Origin: Amaurobius ferox
Lineage: Eukaryota > Arthropoda > Arachnida > Araneae > Amaurobiidae
Assembly: GCA_951213105.1 (NCBI GenBank)
Contig: OX578142.1
Location: 4,914,649-4,978,648, forward strand
Direction: 5' to 3'
DNA: 64,000 nt
In this document: positions 1-12,619 of the stretch, piece by piece
How the letters are laid out: every line of letters starts with the position of its first letter
How positions within the stretch are numbered: the first letter of the stretch is position 1
The notes under the pieces: model-generated
The model's input: only the letters and a program-made list of their open reading frames with translations
The model's database searches: none
Told to the model about the DNA's origin: nothing
Translations under genes and position numbers: made by a program

Positions 1-3000
1 AATTATTAGGTTTTTTTAAATTTTTTCGCATACTTCGTGCAATTGCGCAATTCAGTTTATGTTCTAGTGAATTGAATGGAGACCATTATTTTTCCCCCCT
101 TCGTCTCTATCTTTTAAATATTTTTTATTTCATTGACTAAACTAGATTTTTCCATATTCTGATTAATTATTAAGGTTATTTTTTAAATTTTTTCGCATAC
201 TTAATGCAATTGAGCTATTCAATTTATGTTCTAGTGAATTGTCGAGAGTCCATTAGTTTTTCCCCCTTCATCTCCATCTTCTCAATATTTTGTGTTTGAT
301 TGACTAAACAAGATTTTTCCATATTCTGGTAAACTATTAAGGTTATTTTTTTAGTTTTTTCAAACAAGTAGTGCAATTGCGCAATTCTGTTTATGCTCTA
401 TTGATTTGGCGGTAGTCCATTAGATTTCCCCCTTCATCTCCATCTTGTAAATATTTTGTGTTTGATTGACTAAACTAGATTTTTCCATATTCTGGTAAAT
501 AATTAAGGTTATTTTTTAATTTTTTCGCATACTTAATGCAATTGCGCTATTCAGTTTATGTTCTTGAGAATTGGCGAGAATCCACTGGTTTTTTTCCCCT
601 TCATTTATATCTTCTAAATATTTTGTGTTTGATTGAATAACCTAGATTTTTCCATATTCTGGTTAAGTATTAAGGTTATTTTTTTAATTTTTTCGCATAC
701 TTAATGTAATTGCCCAATTCAGTTTATGTTCTAGTGAATTGGCGAGAGTCCATTAGTTTTTTTCCCCCTTCATCTCTACCTTCTAAATATTTTGTGTTTG
801 ATTGACTAAACTAGATTTTCCTATATTCTGGTTAATTATTAAAGTTATTTTTTTAATTTTTTCGTATACTTAATGAAATTGCGCTAATCAGTTTACGTTC
901 TAGTGAATTGGCGAGAGTCGATTATTTTTCCCCCTTCATCTCCTTCTTTTAAATATTTTGTGTTTGATTGACTAAACTAGATTTTTCTGTAATCTGGTTA
1001 ATTAATGAATTTATTTTTTTAATTTTTTCGCCTACTGAATGCAATTGCGCTATTGAGTTTATGTTCTAGTGAATTGGCGAGAGTCGATTATTTTTCCCCC
1101 TTCATCTCCTTCTTTTAAATATTTTGTGTTTGATTGACTAAAGTAGATTTTTCCATATTCTGGTTAATAATTAATGTTATTTTTTTAATTTTTTCGCATA
1201 CTTAATGCAATTGAGCTATTCAATTTATGTTCTAGTGAATTGGCGAGAGTAAATTAGTTTTTCCCCTTCATCTCCTTCTTCTAAATATTTTGTATTTGAT
1301 TGACAAAACTAGATTTTTCCATATTCTGATTAATTATTAAGATTATTTTTTTAATTTTTTCGCATACTTAATGCAATTGAGCTATTCAATTTATGTTCTA
1401 GTGTATTGTCGAGAGTCCATTAGTTTTTCCCCCTTCATCTCCATCTTCTAAATATTTTGTGTTTGATTGACTAAACTAGATTTTTCCATATTCTGGTGAA
1501 CTATTAAGGTTATTTTTTTAGTTTTTTCGCATAAATAGTGCAATTGCGCAATTCTGTTTATGTTCTAGTGAATTGGCGAGAATCCATTATTTTTTCCCCT
1601 TCATCTCTATCTTCTATTTATTTTGTGTTTAATTGACTACACTATATTTTTCCATATTCTGGTTAATTATTAAGGTTATTTTTTTAATTTTTTCGCCTAC
1701 TGAATGCAATTGCGCTATTCAGTTTAAGTTCTAGTGAATTGGCGGGAGTCCATTTGTTTTTCTTCCTTCATCACCATCTTCTAAGTATTTTGTGTTTGAT
1801 TGACTAAACTAGATTTTTCTATATTCTGGTTAATTATTAAACTTATTTTTTTAATTTTTTCGTATACTTAATGCAATTGCGCTATTCAGTTTATGTTCTA
1901 GTGAATGGGCGAGAGTCGATTATTTTTCCCCCTTCATCTTCTTCTTCTAAATATTTTGTGTTTGATTGACTAAACTACATTTTCCCATATTCTGATTAAT
2001 TATTAATGTTATTTTTTTAATTATTTTCGCATACACAGTGCAATTGCGCAATTCAGTTTATGTTCTAGTGAATCGGCGAGAGTCCATTTGTTTTTCCCCC
2101 TTCGTCTCTATCTTCTAAATATTTTTTCTTTGATTGACTAAACTAGATTTTTCCATATTCTAGTTAATTATTAAGGTCATTTTTTTAATTTTTGCGCATA
2201 CTTGGAGCAATTCGCAAATCAGTTTTTGTTCTAGTGAATTGGAGAGATTTTTTTTCCCCTTCATTCCCATTTTCTAAATATTTTGTGTTTGATTGACTAA
2301 ACTAGATTTTTCCGTATTCTGGTTAATTATTAAGATTATTTTTTTTAATTTTTTTGCTTACTTAGTGTAATTGCCCAATTCAGTTTAAGTTCTAGTGAAT
2401 TGGCGAGAGTCCATTAGTTTTTTTCCCCCTTCTTCTCTATCTTCTCAATATTTTGTGTTTGATAGACTAAACTAGCGTTTTCCATATTCTGGTTAATTAT
2501 TAAGATTATTTTTTTAATTTTTGCGCATATTTGGAGCAATTCGCAAATCAGTTTTTGTTCTAGTGAATTGGCGAGAATCCATTAGTTTTTTAACCCCTTC
2601 ATCTCCATCTTGTATTATTTTGTGTTTGATTGACTAAACTAGATTTTTCTGTAATCTGGTTAATTAATGAATTTATTTTTTTAATTTTTTCGCCTACTGA
2701 ATGCAATTGCGCTATTCAGTTTATGTTCTAGTGAATTGGCGAGAGTCGATTATTTTTCCCCCTTCATCTCCTTCTTTTAAATATTTTGTGTTTGATTGAC
2801 TAAAGTAGATTTTTCCATATTCTGGTTAATAATTAATGTTATTTTTTTAATTTTTTCGCAAACTTAATGCAATTGCGCTATTCAGTTTATATTCTAGTGA
2901 ATTGGCGAGAGTCGATTATTTTTCCCCCTTCATCTACTTCTTCTAAATATTTTGTGTTTGATTGACTAAACTAGATTTTTCCATATTCTGGTAATCTATT

Positions 3001-5193
3001 AAGGTTATTTTTTTAATTTTTTCGCATAAGTAATGCAATTGCGCAATTCTGTTTATGCTCTTGTGAATTGACGAGAGTCCATTAGTTTTTCCCCCATCAT
3101 CTCCATCTTGTAAATATTTTGTGTTTGATTGACTAAACTAGATTTTTCCATATTCTGGTAAGTTATTAAGATTATTTTTTTAATTTTTTCGCATCCGTAG
3201 TGCAATTGCGCAATTCTGTTTATGTTCTAGTGAATTGGCGAGAATCCATTATTTTTTTCCCCTTCATCTCCATCTTCTAAACATTTTGTGTTTGATTGAC
3301 TAAACTAGATTTTTCCATATTCTGGTTAATTATTACGGTTATTTTTTTAATTTTTGCGCATATTTGAAGCAATTCGCAAAACAGTTTTTGTTCTAGTGAA
3401 TTGGCAAGGATCCATTAGTTTTTCCCCCCTTCACCTCCATCTTGTATTATTTTGTGTTTGATTGACAAAACTAGATTTTCCCATATTCAGATTAATTATT
3501 AATGTTATTTTTTTAATTATTTTCGCATACACAGTGCAATTGCGCAATTCAGTTTATGTTCTAGTGATTTGGCGAGAGTCGATTATGTTTTCCACCTTTA
3601 TCTCCTTCTTCTAAATATTTTGTGTTTGATTGACTAAACTAGATTTTTCCATATTCTGGTTAATAATTAAAGTTATTTTTTTAATTTTTTCGCATACTTA
3701 ATGCAATTGCGCTATTCAGTTTATATTCAAGTGAATTGGCGAGAGTCGATTATTTTTCCCCCTTCATCTACTTCTTCTAAATATTTTGTGTTTGATTGAC
3801 TGAACTAGATTTTTCCATAATCTGGTTAATTATTAAGGTTATTTTTTTAATTTTTTCGCATACTTAATGCAATTGCGCTATTCAGTTTAAGTTCTAGTGA
3901 ATTGTCGAGAGTCGTTAATTTTTTTTCCTTCATCTCCTTCTCCTAAATATTTTGTGTTTCATTCACTAAACTAGATTTTTTTATATTCTGGGATATTATT
4001 AGGGTTTTTTAAATTTTTTCGCATACTTCGTGCAATTGCGCAATTCAGTTTATGTCCTAGTGAATTGAAAGGAGTCCATATATTTTTCCCCCTTCGTCTC
4101 TATCTTCTAAATATTTTGTGTTTGACTGACTAAACTAGATTTTTCCTTATTCTGGTTAATTATTAAGGTTATTATTTTAATTTTTGTGCATACTTGGAGC
4201 AATTCGCAAATCAGTTTTTGTTCTAGTGAATTGGCGAGATTTCTTTCCCCTTCATCCCCATTTTCTAAATGTTTTGTGTGTGATTGACTAAACTAGATTT
4301 TTCCATATTCTGGTTTATTAATAAGGTTATTTTTTTAATTTTTTCGCATAGGTAGTGCATTTGCGCAATTCTGTTTATGCTTTAGTGAATTGGCGAGAGT
4401 CCATTAGTTTTTCCCCCTTCATCTCCATCTTCTAATTATTTTGTGTTTGATTGACTAAAGTAGATTTTTTTTATATTCTAGTAAATTATTAAGTTTATTT
4501 TTTTAATTTTTTCGCATACGTAGGGCAATTGCGCAATTCTGTTTATGTTCTAGTGAATTGGGGAGGGTCCATTAGTTTTCCCCCTTCATTTCCGTCTTCT
4601 AAATATTTTGTTTTTGATTGACTAAAGTAGATTTTTCCATTTTCTGGATAATTATTAAGGTTATTTTTTTAGTTTTTTCGCATACTTGGTGCAATTGCGC
4701 AAATCAGTTGTGTTCTAGTGAATTGGCGAAATTGTATTACCCTTCATCTCCATTTTCTAAATATTTTGTGTTTGATTGACTAAACTAGATTTTTCTATAT
4801 TCTGGTTTATTATTAGGTTTTTTTTTAATTTTTTCGCCATCTTAGTGCAATTGCGCATTTCTGTTTATGTCCTAGTGAATTGGCGACAGTCCATTAGTTT
4901 TTTCCCCCATCGTCTGTATCTTCTAAATATTTTGTGTTTGATTGACTGAACTAGTTTTTTCCATAATCTGATTAATTATTAAGGTTATTCTTTTAATTTT
5001 TGCGCATACTTGGAGCAATTCGCAAATCAGTTTTTGTTCTAGTGAATTGGCGAGAATTCATTAGTTTTTTTCCCCTTCATCTCCATCTTGTATTATTTTG
5101 TGTTTGATTGACTATACTAGATTTTTCTGTATTCTGGTTAATTATTAAGGTTATTTTTTTTGTTTTTTCGCATTCTGAATGCAATTGCGCTAT
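1..5193. repeat. AT-rich satellite array, ~166-167 bp monomer (left block)
   Basis: Tandem array of about 31 diverged monomers. A recurring phrase (gattgactaaactagattt) comes back every 166-170 bp (for example at about 135, 302, 468, 634, 804 and 970). Each monomer also carries a pyrimidine run (ccccttcatctcc), a run of T before tttcgcatac, and a caattgcgcaattcagttta block. Monomers differ by substitutions and small indels and some share variant sets, which suggests higher-order organisation. No gene is supported here. The array is cut at 5193 by a LINE and resumes at 16487 in the same orientation. Confidence 0.95.
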
Positions 5194-5278
5194 GCTGCTG
5201 GTGTCATCAATGCCGAGCCCTTAGTAAACATCACATGTGCTCTATGGGCCCTAGTACCACTCTTCGGCCTCTGCCGTA
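5194..5278 (+). other. LINE 5' UTR fragment left of the nested DNA transposon
   Basis: About 85 bp of non-satellite, GC-richer sequence lies between the end of the satellite and the left terminal inverted repeat of the nested transposon. The matching continuation of the LINE resumes at 10690. No open reading frame is supported. Assignment to the LINE rests on position only. Confidence 0.6.
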
Positions 5279-5317
5279 ATACCCCGTTCGCACCGAAAGT
5301 TAAGTCGACTTATCTCC
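5279..5317 (+). repeat. Left terminal inverted repeat of the nested DNA transposon
   Basis: The first 15 bases are an exact inverted match to the right end. The match then continues imperfectly through a GTTAAGTCGACTTA block. Confidence 0.75.
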
Positions 5318-5539
5318 CGAATGCGACTCAAATATGACGGCGTTTGCGACTTAACTTCTTCCAAAGCGACTTAGTTTAAGTTCCTTCCGGAAAGCTACTT
5401 AAGTTGCATTACGCGACTTAACTGTCATGGCGTCCAACATGGATGACAGTGCTAGCGTAAAAAAGATGAAAATTCGAAAGAGAAATTAAGGTAAAGGAAA
5501 TATATTATTGCATCAAAAGGACCACCGATGAGATACAAA

Positions 5540-5560
5540 AAAAAAAAAAAAAAAAAAATA
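5540..5560 (+). repeat. Poly-A run
   Basis: Homopolymer A tract of over 20 bases inside the nested DNA transposon. It could be the tail of a small retroinsertion, but no recognisable body precedes it. Confidence 0.6.
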
Positions 5561-5865
5561 CGGAATTTGACACAAAGTAAGTTTTAAATATTATTGATTA
5601 TTTTTTTTAAATTTAGTCACTGTCTATGGTAAATTATCTCATGTAGTTTCGTATCGACATTAAAACTTGCCCAAAGATGTTTCCAAGCTCTAAGATTAAA
5701 TCAAAATGTGGATTTGTTTTCTGTATCGTATTATGCAATGAAGATCTCAATAAGTTGGTACTTTTAATAAAGAGATTAAAACATATTAGTCAATGTACAA
5801 ACTTGACTGCCTAATATAATATGTATTGTAAACTTATGTTTGCAATACATAATACATATGTTTTT

Positions 5866-7980
5866 TAATGAGAGTGTATTTTGTTTGTTGATTTCAATGT
5901 GCAACCTTGCATTTATTTCATGAATTGAGTATTATTCTATGTACCCATTCTGTGTATCTTTTAATTTCAGTTTAATGTTTGGATTGTACAATGGGATTTA
6001 TAAAGTATACTTACGGTGTCTTCCACTACAGTCATATAAAGCTAAATAATCACTAGAGAGTTATGTTGCTTATAAAATGTCAACAATCTTTCTAGTGGTT
6101 TTTTGGCTGAAAATCTTCAAGGATATTTTTCTCATCTCACAGAATTGAAGAATGTTTGATTTTACGTAAGTAGTTGCATGTAATAATTTCAGCATCTTAA
6201 TATTTTGCATCTTTACAACTTTGTCAGAGTTAGAGCTCAAGAATTGAAATAGCATGTTTTTAATAGATTGCATGAATTCTAACAATTTTGCATGTTTCGG
6301 GGAAATAATTAACAGAACTGTATGCTTTCTAACAAGAGTGTATTTTGTTTGTTGATTTCAATGTGTAACCCTGCATTTATTTCTTGAATTGAGTATTATA
6401 CCATGTACCCATTCTGTGTATCTATTAATTTCAGTTTAATGTTTGGATTGTACAATGGGATTTATAAAGTATATTTACGGTGTCTTCCACTACAGTCATA
6501 TAAAGCTAAATAATCACTAGAGAGTTATGTTGCTTATAAAATGTCAACAATCTTTCTAGTGGTTTTTTGGCTGAAAATCTCAAGGATATTTTTCTCATCT
6601 CACAGAACTGAAGTATGTTTGATTTTACGTAAGTAGTTTCATGTAATAATTTTAGCATCTTTATATTTTACATGTTTATAACTTAGTCCAAGTTAGAGCT
6701 CTAGAATTGAAATAGCATGTTTTTAATAGATTGCATGAATTCTAACAATTTTGCATGTTTCGTGGAAATAATTAACAGAACTGCATGCTTTCTAACAAGA
6801 GTGCATTTTGTTTGTTGATTTCAATGTGCAACCCCCCCCCTGCTTTTATTTCATGAATTGAGTATTATTCTATATACCCATTCTGTGTATCTTTTAATTT
6901 CAGTTTAATATTTAGATTGTACAATGGGATTTATAGAGTATAGTTACGGTGTCTTCCACTTCATCAACAATCTTTCTAGTGGTTTTTTGGCTGAAAATCT
7001 CAAGGATATTTTTCTCATCTCACAGAATAGGAGAATGTTTGATTTTACGTAAGTAGTTTCATGTAATAATTTTAGCATCTTTATATTTTACATGTTTATA
7101 ACTTAGTCTAAGTTAGAGCTCTAGAAATGAAATAGCATGTTTTTAATAGATTGCATGAATTCTAACAATTTTGCATGTTTCGTGGAAATAATTAACAGAA
7201 CTGCATGTTTTCTAATAACAGTGTATTTTTTTTGTTGATTTCAATGTGCAACCTTGCATTTATTTCATGAATTGAGTATTATTCTATGTACCTATTCTGT
7301 GTATCTTTTAATTTCAGTTTAATGTTTAGATTGTACAATGGGATTTATAAAGTATAGTTACAGTGTCTTCCACTACAGTCATATAAAGCTAAATAATCAC
7401 TAGAGAGTTATGCTGCTTATAAAATGTCAACAATCTTTCTAGTGGTTTTTTGGCTGAAAATCTTCAAGGATATTTTTCTCATCTCACAGAATTGAAGAAT
7501 GTTTGATTTTACGTAAGTAGTTTCATGTAATAATTTTAGCATCTTGATATTTTGCATGTTTATAACTTAGACTAAGTTGGAACTTAAGAATTGAAATGGC
7601 ATGTTTTTAATAGATTCTAACAATTTTGCATGTTTCTGTTGAATAATTAACAGAACTGTATGTTTTCTAACAAGAGTGTATAATGTTTATTCATTGGAAT
7701 GTGCAGCCAGCCCTGCATTTATTATTCTATGTACCCTTTCTGTGTTTCTTTTAATTTCAGTTTAATGCTTGGATTGTACAATGAGATTTCTAAACTATGG
7801 TTCGGTTTCTTCCACTGCAGTTATACAAAGATAATAATTATTAGAGAATTATGCTGCTTATATAAAATGTCAGCAATCTTCATAGTGGTTTTTTTGCTTT
7901 TCCTTTAAGGATATTTTTCTCGTCTTGTAGATTTGAAAAATGTGTGATTTTATGTACAGTGTGGCATATAAGTAGCTTCA
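5866..7980. repeat. Five-unit tandem array of ~455-bp repeats inside the DNA transposon
   Basis: The block beginning (g)agtgtattttgtttgttga recurs near 5872, 6335, 6797, 7217 and 7672, giving spacings of about 463, 462, 420 and 455 bp. The third unit lacks about 45 bp covering the catataaagctaaataatca stretch, and the last is more diverged. The short ORFs seen here on either strand are artefacts of the repeat and are not called. Internal subrepeats of this size are common in non-autonomous DNA transposons. Confidence 0.88.
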
Positions 7981-10649
7981 TGTAATAATTTTAGTAATTT
8001 GATGTTTTGCATGTGCATGATTTAGATTATGATGTAGTTGAAGTGAAATAGCATATTTTTAAGAGTGTGTCAAGTAAGTAATTGTATGTAAAAAATTTGT
8101 ATCTTGCATGCATATTTTGATTATTTGTCATGGTATAATAAAACAAAAAAGAATGGATTATGTTCAGGTTGTATAAATCTGTTTTTATAATATTGTGAAT
8201 GAACTGTTATTATGTTATTAATTATAGTATATTATATATTTATATGTTATAATATTTTAAGAATTATTTATACAAAGAAATAAATCACTACAGTTTGGAT
8301 ATTTTGATGGAAATGTGCTTTCGATAACATTAAAATGCATAACTTTCCAATCTGGTCTCCCCCCCGCCCCTGAATCTTCTATTGATATTGAGACTATTTT
8401 CCATTTGCATTCGTTAACATTTCAGTATTCTTTTCCTTACAGTGGTCATTTTATTTAAATGTCACTTAGCCATAAAAGTTTAATTTGGCTTTAGGTTAGT
8501 TGGTAGCATTGGTGAAAGGGTGTCTAACACAGTGTTTGCAAATATGCAGTGTATATGTTATACATTGAAGCACCAATTGATGCAATAACATTTGGTACTC
8601 TTCCGTTAGCTGGGTACCAGACCAAAACCACCGAACTTTAAAGTTGACATAGTCATCGACAAGCCTAAATGTTCGCTCTGGTGGACATTTATTTTTATAT
8701 GCAATAAAAAAAAGATCAATTTGTATAGCAGGCACGAAATTGTAAATTTCATGATCCATCAAACCAGGTTTGTGTACGCATTCCTTTCTTTTCTCGGCAT
8801 GATCGTAAACTGCATAGCCATTTTGGTGATGAATCACTTGTGCATAACTTCATCGGATGATCCTTTGAACATCGTTTTTCTTTATGAAGAATTCCATTTT
8901 TTTGGAAAAATTGAATGCTTGCCTCTTTGTCTTTAGGCAATTGCCAAATTGTGTAGTCCATCTTAGCGTTTTAAAAAGTGACTAGTTTTACTAAAAAGAA
9001 ACTTATTTTTTAAAATACGGTTTGTTTTAGGGTTGCTATACATGTTAAAAATAAACTCTTTAAAAGTTGTTAGTTTGAATGAGTTATCGCTGTAATTCAC
9101 TGAATGAGTTATCGCTGTAACATTTAAGCTATGCATTTTTTTACGGAATGATAAAAAATGTGCATACTATCTGCCATCATTTTTAAAAAGTTTCTATTTT
9201 CTATGACAACTGAAATTGTTCCAACAACCGAAGCTAAGTACTTAAGGACATGAGTGGTATTGCCTACAATGACTTCACCCAACTACCTATGGCATTTTTA
9301 TACTCTCTCATCTAATTGTCAAACATAATTTTTGAGAGGAAGTTCTGTTTTCTTTATCATTGTTGCAAATGTTTTACAAATAGGTTTTGTTTACATTTTG
9401 TAAAACTAAAATGTATTGTTTTGCATTGCGAAGAAATAAGCAGATATGTAAAAAAAAAATAGAAGATTTTTATAGCTAGAAATGGAAGCAGAGGTTATAA
9501 ATAAATTTGGTTCAGAAGACATCAAGTTCCACAAGCCTGATAAAGCTCCAGACAAAACGAAAAGTCGCTCAGCTCACAAAGATGCTTTCCTAATCTTAGG
9601 ACTTTAGCAGTCCTATTAAACTATAGCAAAATTTGGTGATGAGATTTGAAAAATACATAATGAAGGATAAGGTCTATTACTGGTATTATCTACAACGTCA
9701 AAATAGAAAATAAATTTCATTCAGGCAATAATTAATGAAATATTAGGATCACATTCCATGTATAAATTAAATCTGTCGATTTTCAAATATTTGAGAAATA
9801 TTCCAAAGTAGAATGCTTTTTTCTTTCTGTAGATTAACAACATATAATTATAAAATATTTTTTGAATCATCTGCAATATTTTTGTTAGAAAGTTTAAAAC
9901 ACCAATTTGATTAGTTTCCATTTGCTGAATATTTAAAGAAATTTGTAGGTGATATGCTTGCTGATTGGTAAGTAATAAATAAGTAGCAAATACCAACTTG
10001 AAATAAAAATACCACTTAAATTTATCTTAAGAGGAATGTTTACCCCAATATAACTGTGGATGAGACTGTTCCATTATATGATTAGAAGGAACGTTAACAT
10101 AAAGATAATAATTTTTTGAGTAAGAGCATAATGTACAAACAGAACAAGTAGTTCTAAGAGCAGTGATTTCAACTTTTTTTTCATACGTCATTTTGTTTAT
10201 ATTGTTGTGAAAGCTGCTTTTAAAAACTATAGTAGCATCTATTTCTTAAATGTATAATATTCTATTAACTTTTTGTACATAAAATAACAGCAGTAAAACT
10301 TTTATAGATGAAAAATTTGAATATTTGCTTAATTTTTATTTTTTGCTTAATTAACAAAGCAGAAATCCTCGAGAAATTCATTTCTGAGCATTTATGCTTG
10401 TAATCTATTTCTATTTTAGGTAAATAGAGCAAAAATTACGTTTTAAAAAAATAAAAAACACTATATAGTAATCAAAACACTGGAGAAACAACGCAAAAAT
10501 TAAAAAGTCAAAAGAAGCAACGTAAATAAACAATCGTAATCTCGAAGAAGCGACGACCGTTATTTTCTTAGATTCCCCTTGTGCGAGAGTATGGGACTTA
10601 GCAGTGCGAACGCTATATGGAGATGCAACTTAAGAGTTAAGTCGACTTA
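7981..10649. other. AT-rich interior of the DNA transposon, otherwise featureless
   Basis: Apart from the transposase-like fragment at 8496-8961 I see only AT-rich sequence, a short direct repeat (gaatgagttatcgctgtaa, twice, near 9078-9120) and small ORFs without recognisable domains, such as a hydrophobic 91-codon frame on the minus strand at 9721-9996. No gene is supported. Confidence 0.6.
8496..8961 (-). pseudogene. Degraded ISXO2/Merlin-like transposase fragment
   Basis: Two overlapping minus-strand frames. The upstream frame (8961 to 8749) reads as the N-terminal region of an ISXO2-type transposase: a helix with FFQKNGILHKEKRC, then HPMKL, then KWLCSLRSC and RTQTWFDGS. This follows the usual zinc-ribbon pattern (CxxGHxMxL ... 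WxCxxxxC ... GTWFEGS). The frame closes directly after WFDGS, and the other frame (8837 to 8496) carries a further 113 residues without a clear DDE core. Merlin-type enzymes are DDE transposases normally around 300 residues, so this is at most the N-terminal third with frame damage. It may be a nested insertion or a captured fragment, since the outer TIRs do not look like Merlin. Confidence 0.5.
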
Positions 10650-10689
10650 AATTTAAGTCGACTTAACATCGGCAGTGCGAACGGGGTAT
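10650..10689 (-). repeat. Right terminal inverted repeat of the nested DNA transposon
   Basis: Inverted counterpart of the left end. Just inside lie two copies of the palindrome AAGTCGACTT separated by a few A/T bases, a possible transposase binding arrangement. Confidence 0.75.
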
Positions 10690-10883
10690 TAGGTACACCG
10701 TTTGGGCTCGGGAATGGGTTCATGTGGGTGTGATGCGAAAGGGGTAGAGCTGCGTGCACCAGTAGTTTTGCTTTTGAGAAACGTTTGCAGTAAACGGTTC
10801 CAGAGGTGAGTCCCTTGGTTGCGTTGGTTGGATGGTGGAGAGTGTTTCATATCGAGAAATCCCCCGTGGATCCTTGCTGGTCC

Positions 10884-12330
10884 ATGGGCCCTGTGCACCA
10901 GGTGCACGTTATGGCCCGCTCTCCATCATCTGGCTTTGCGAATGACTCCGGCGGTTACACTTGGCACGTTAGAAAAGTGTGGGGAAACGGAGCCTGGCGG
11001 GGGCTCCGGTTGAACTTTAAGGAATCCGTTGTTTTTCAATTAGTGGTTACAAGCATGGAGAATTCGAGAATGCTTTTGGCCTCGGATTCTTCATGCTTTT
11101 CATGTGAAAATTCTAATGCTTTCTTGCATTCCAAGGCAGGATCTCTTAATTGGGCGGATAGAGTGGATACCTCTAGCGTTTCCGTATCCTTGGGACATAA
11201 AACTAATGATAGTAGTATGAACGTAAATACAGGTATTTTACAAAGAATTAATGAAATAGATAATCATAAAATGACTACAACTGAAGCAAAGTATTTCATT
11301 ATGAAAAGAATAGATGGATCATTCAATAACGTTTCACCCTTTTTGATTCAAAAAGGAATACTCAGTACTGTTGGGGAAGTGGAAACTATAAAGAAGCTCA
11401 GATCTGGTGACTTGTTAGCTAAAGTTTTGTCTACCGCAGAAGCTAAAAATATACTTTTAATGAAAACCCTCGCAAATATTCCCGTGTCCGTGACTGCCCA
11501 TAGTACATTGAACTTCTCTCGTGGGGTTATTTCAGAACCAGACCTTACACATATACCTGAAACAGAAATCCTTGACAATCTAAAAGACCAAAAAGTTAGC
11601 TCTGTACGACGAATCTCTGTAAGACGAGATGGAACAATGTTTCCAACAAAACATCTTATACTGACTTTTGACACCCCAGTCTCACCGCCTTCCCGGTCGT
11701 CCAACTTGTTGCTCTAAGTCCTCTGGACGAGCCGGACGGCCTGGGGCTTTCACCCCAGTCTCACCTAAATATTTAAAAGTAGCCTACCTCAGATGCCAAG
11801 TACGGCCATATGTGCCAAACCCATTAAGATGCTTCCACTGTCAGAGATTTGGACATCCAAAAACTTCCTGTCGTGCTCCTAAAGTGGTGTGTGCACACTG
11901 TACAGAACACGGACATGACAGTGAGGGATGTACATCTACCCCAAAATGTGTTAATTGAGAGGCTGAACATCCATCTTATGCCCGCTCATGTCCAAAATGG
12001 GTTTTTGAGAAAGAAATCCAAACTTTAAAAACATTCAGTAATATTACTTACCCAGAAGCACGTAAACTGATTGAAGCAAGAACACCAAAAATAGGCATAT
12101 CATACTCAACTGTTGTCAGAAACAGACAAACAAAATCTGCTAGGATACAAACTGAAGTTACATCAGTAGGCACACAAACCGAACCTGACTTAAACTTTAT
12201 GCAATTAATCCCTAATCAACAAACTAACGAAACAAAACCTGTCCCTTCTGTAAACATTGCTGTTTCAAGTACTAAACAAAAGCAAAAAACTTCAATCCCA
12301 TTAGCCACTTTCAGACCTGCTTTCACATAA
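10884..12330 (+). pseudogene. LINE ORF1, gag-like zinc-knuckle protein (broken)
   Basis: Nucleic-acid-binding ORF1 protein of the LINE. The first in-frame ATG is at 10884, although the open frame extends upstream to about 10806. The central part (11400-11670) has the charged, RRM-like region usual in such proteins. After 11820 come zinc knuckles: CFHCQRFGHPKTSC, CAHCTEHGHDSEGC and the start of a third. There are two lesions. A 79-bp insertion event (64-bp SINE-tail fragment plus 15-bp duplication, 11687-11765) shifts the frame by one, and a TGA at 11956-11958 replaces the residue expected to be the second Cys of the third knuckle. The frame after the insertion then stays open, apart from that TGA, to TAA at 12328-12330. 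Confidence 0.8.
11687..11750 (+). mobile_element. 5'-truncated SINE tail fragment in LINE ORF1
   Basis: A 64-bp insert flanked by an exact 15-bp duplication CACCCCAGTCTCACC (11672-11686 and 11751-11765). It begins CTTCCCGG(T)CGTCCA and ends GGACGGCCTGGGGCTTT, the same ends and spacing (56 bp) as the last part of the SINEs at 25777-26054, 32739-33125 and 56269-56567, though the middle has diverged. The size plus duplication (79 bp) accounts for the ORF1 frame change. This is what 5'-truncated target-primed insertion of the SINE would leave. Confidence 0.75.
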
Positions 12331-12619
12331 CAAAAAGCTGCAGTAGTAAGTACCAGTGGAAAAAAAAGGAGTTAATACTTTAGAAGAGAAAACAAAAACA
12401 AACAAAAAAACATAAATTAAAGAATACCAGAGACAGTCCTTTGGAGAAAAAATCCGTCAAAAATTCAAACATTCACGAAAATCATAGCCAAGATGATGAC
12501 GAAGTACAACTGTGTGCTTCCGAGGATGAAGGGATGATAACAGATGTGTCATCCTCTTCCTCTTCGTCTACTCGGAAAAAAGAGACCACCTCCCATCGGC
12601 CCAAGAAAAAAACCTGAAT

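Larger units (their letters stand above)
5279..10689. mobile_element. TIR DNA transposon (5.4 kb) nested in the LINE 5' region
   Basis: The left end reads ATACCCCGTTCGCAC and the right end is its reverse complement (GTGCGAACGGGGTAT). A less perfect inverted match with AAGTCGACTTA motifs extends about 35 bp inward. Both outer flanks are TA (5277-5278 and 10690-10691), consistent with a 2-bp TA duplication; an alternative reading gives non-matching TAA/TTA. Subterminal AAGTCGACTT palindromes occur at both ends. The interior is AT-rich, with a ~455-bp tandem array and a degraded transposase-like fragment. No intact transposase was found, so it is probably non-autonomous or dead. The superfamily is unresolved: the TIRs recall PIF/Harbinger, while the internal fragment recalls Merlin/ISXO2. 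Confidence 0.72.
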
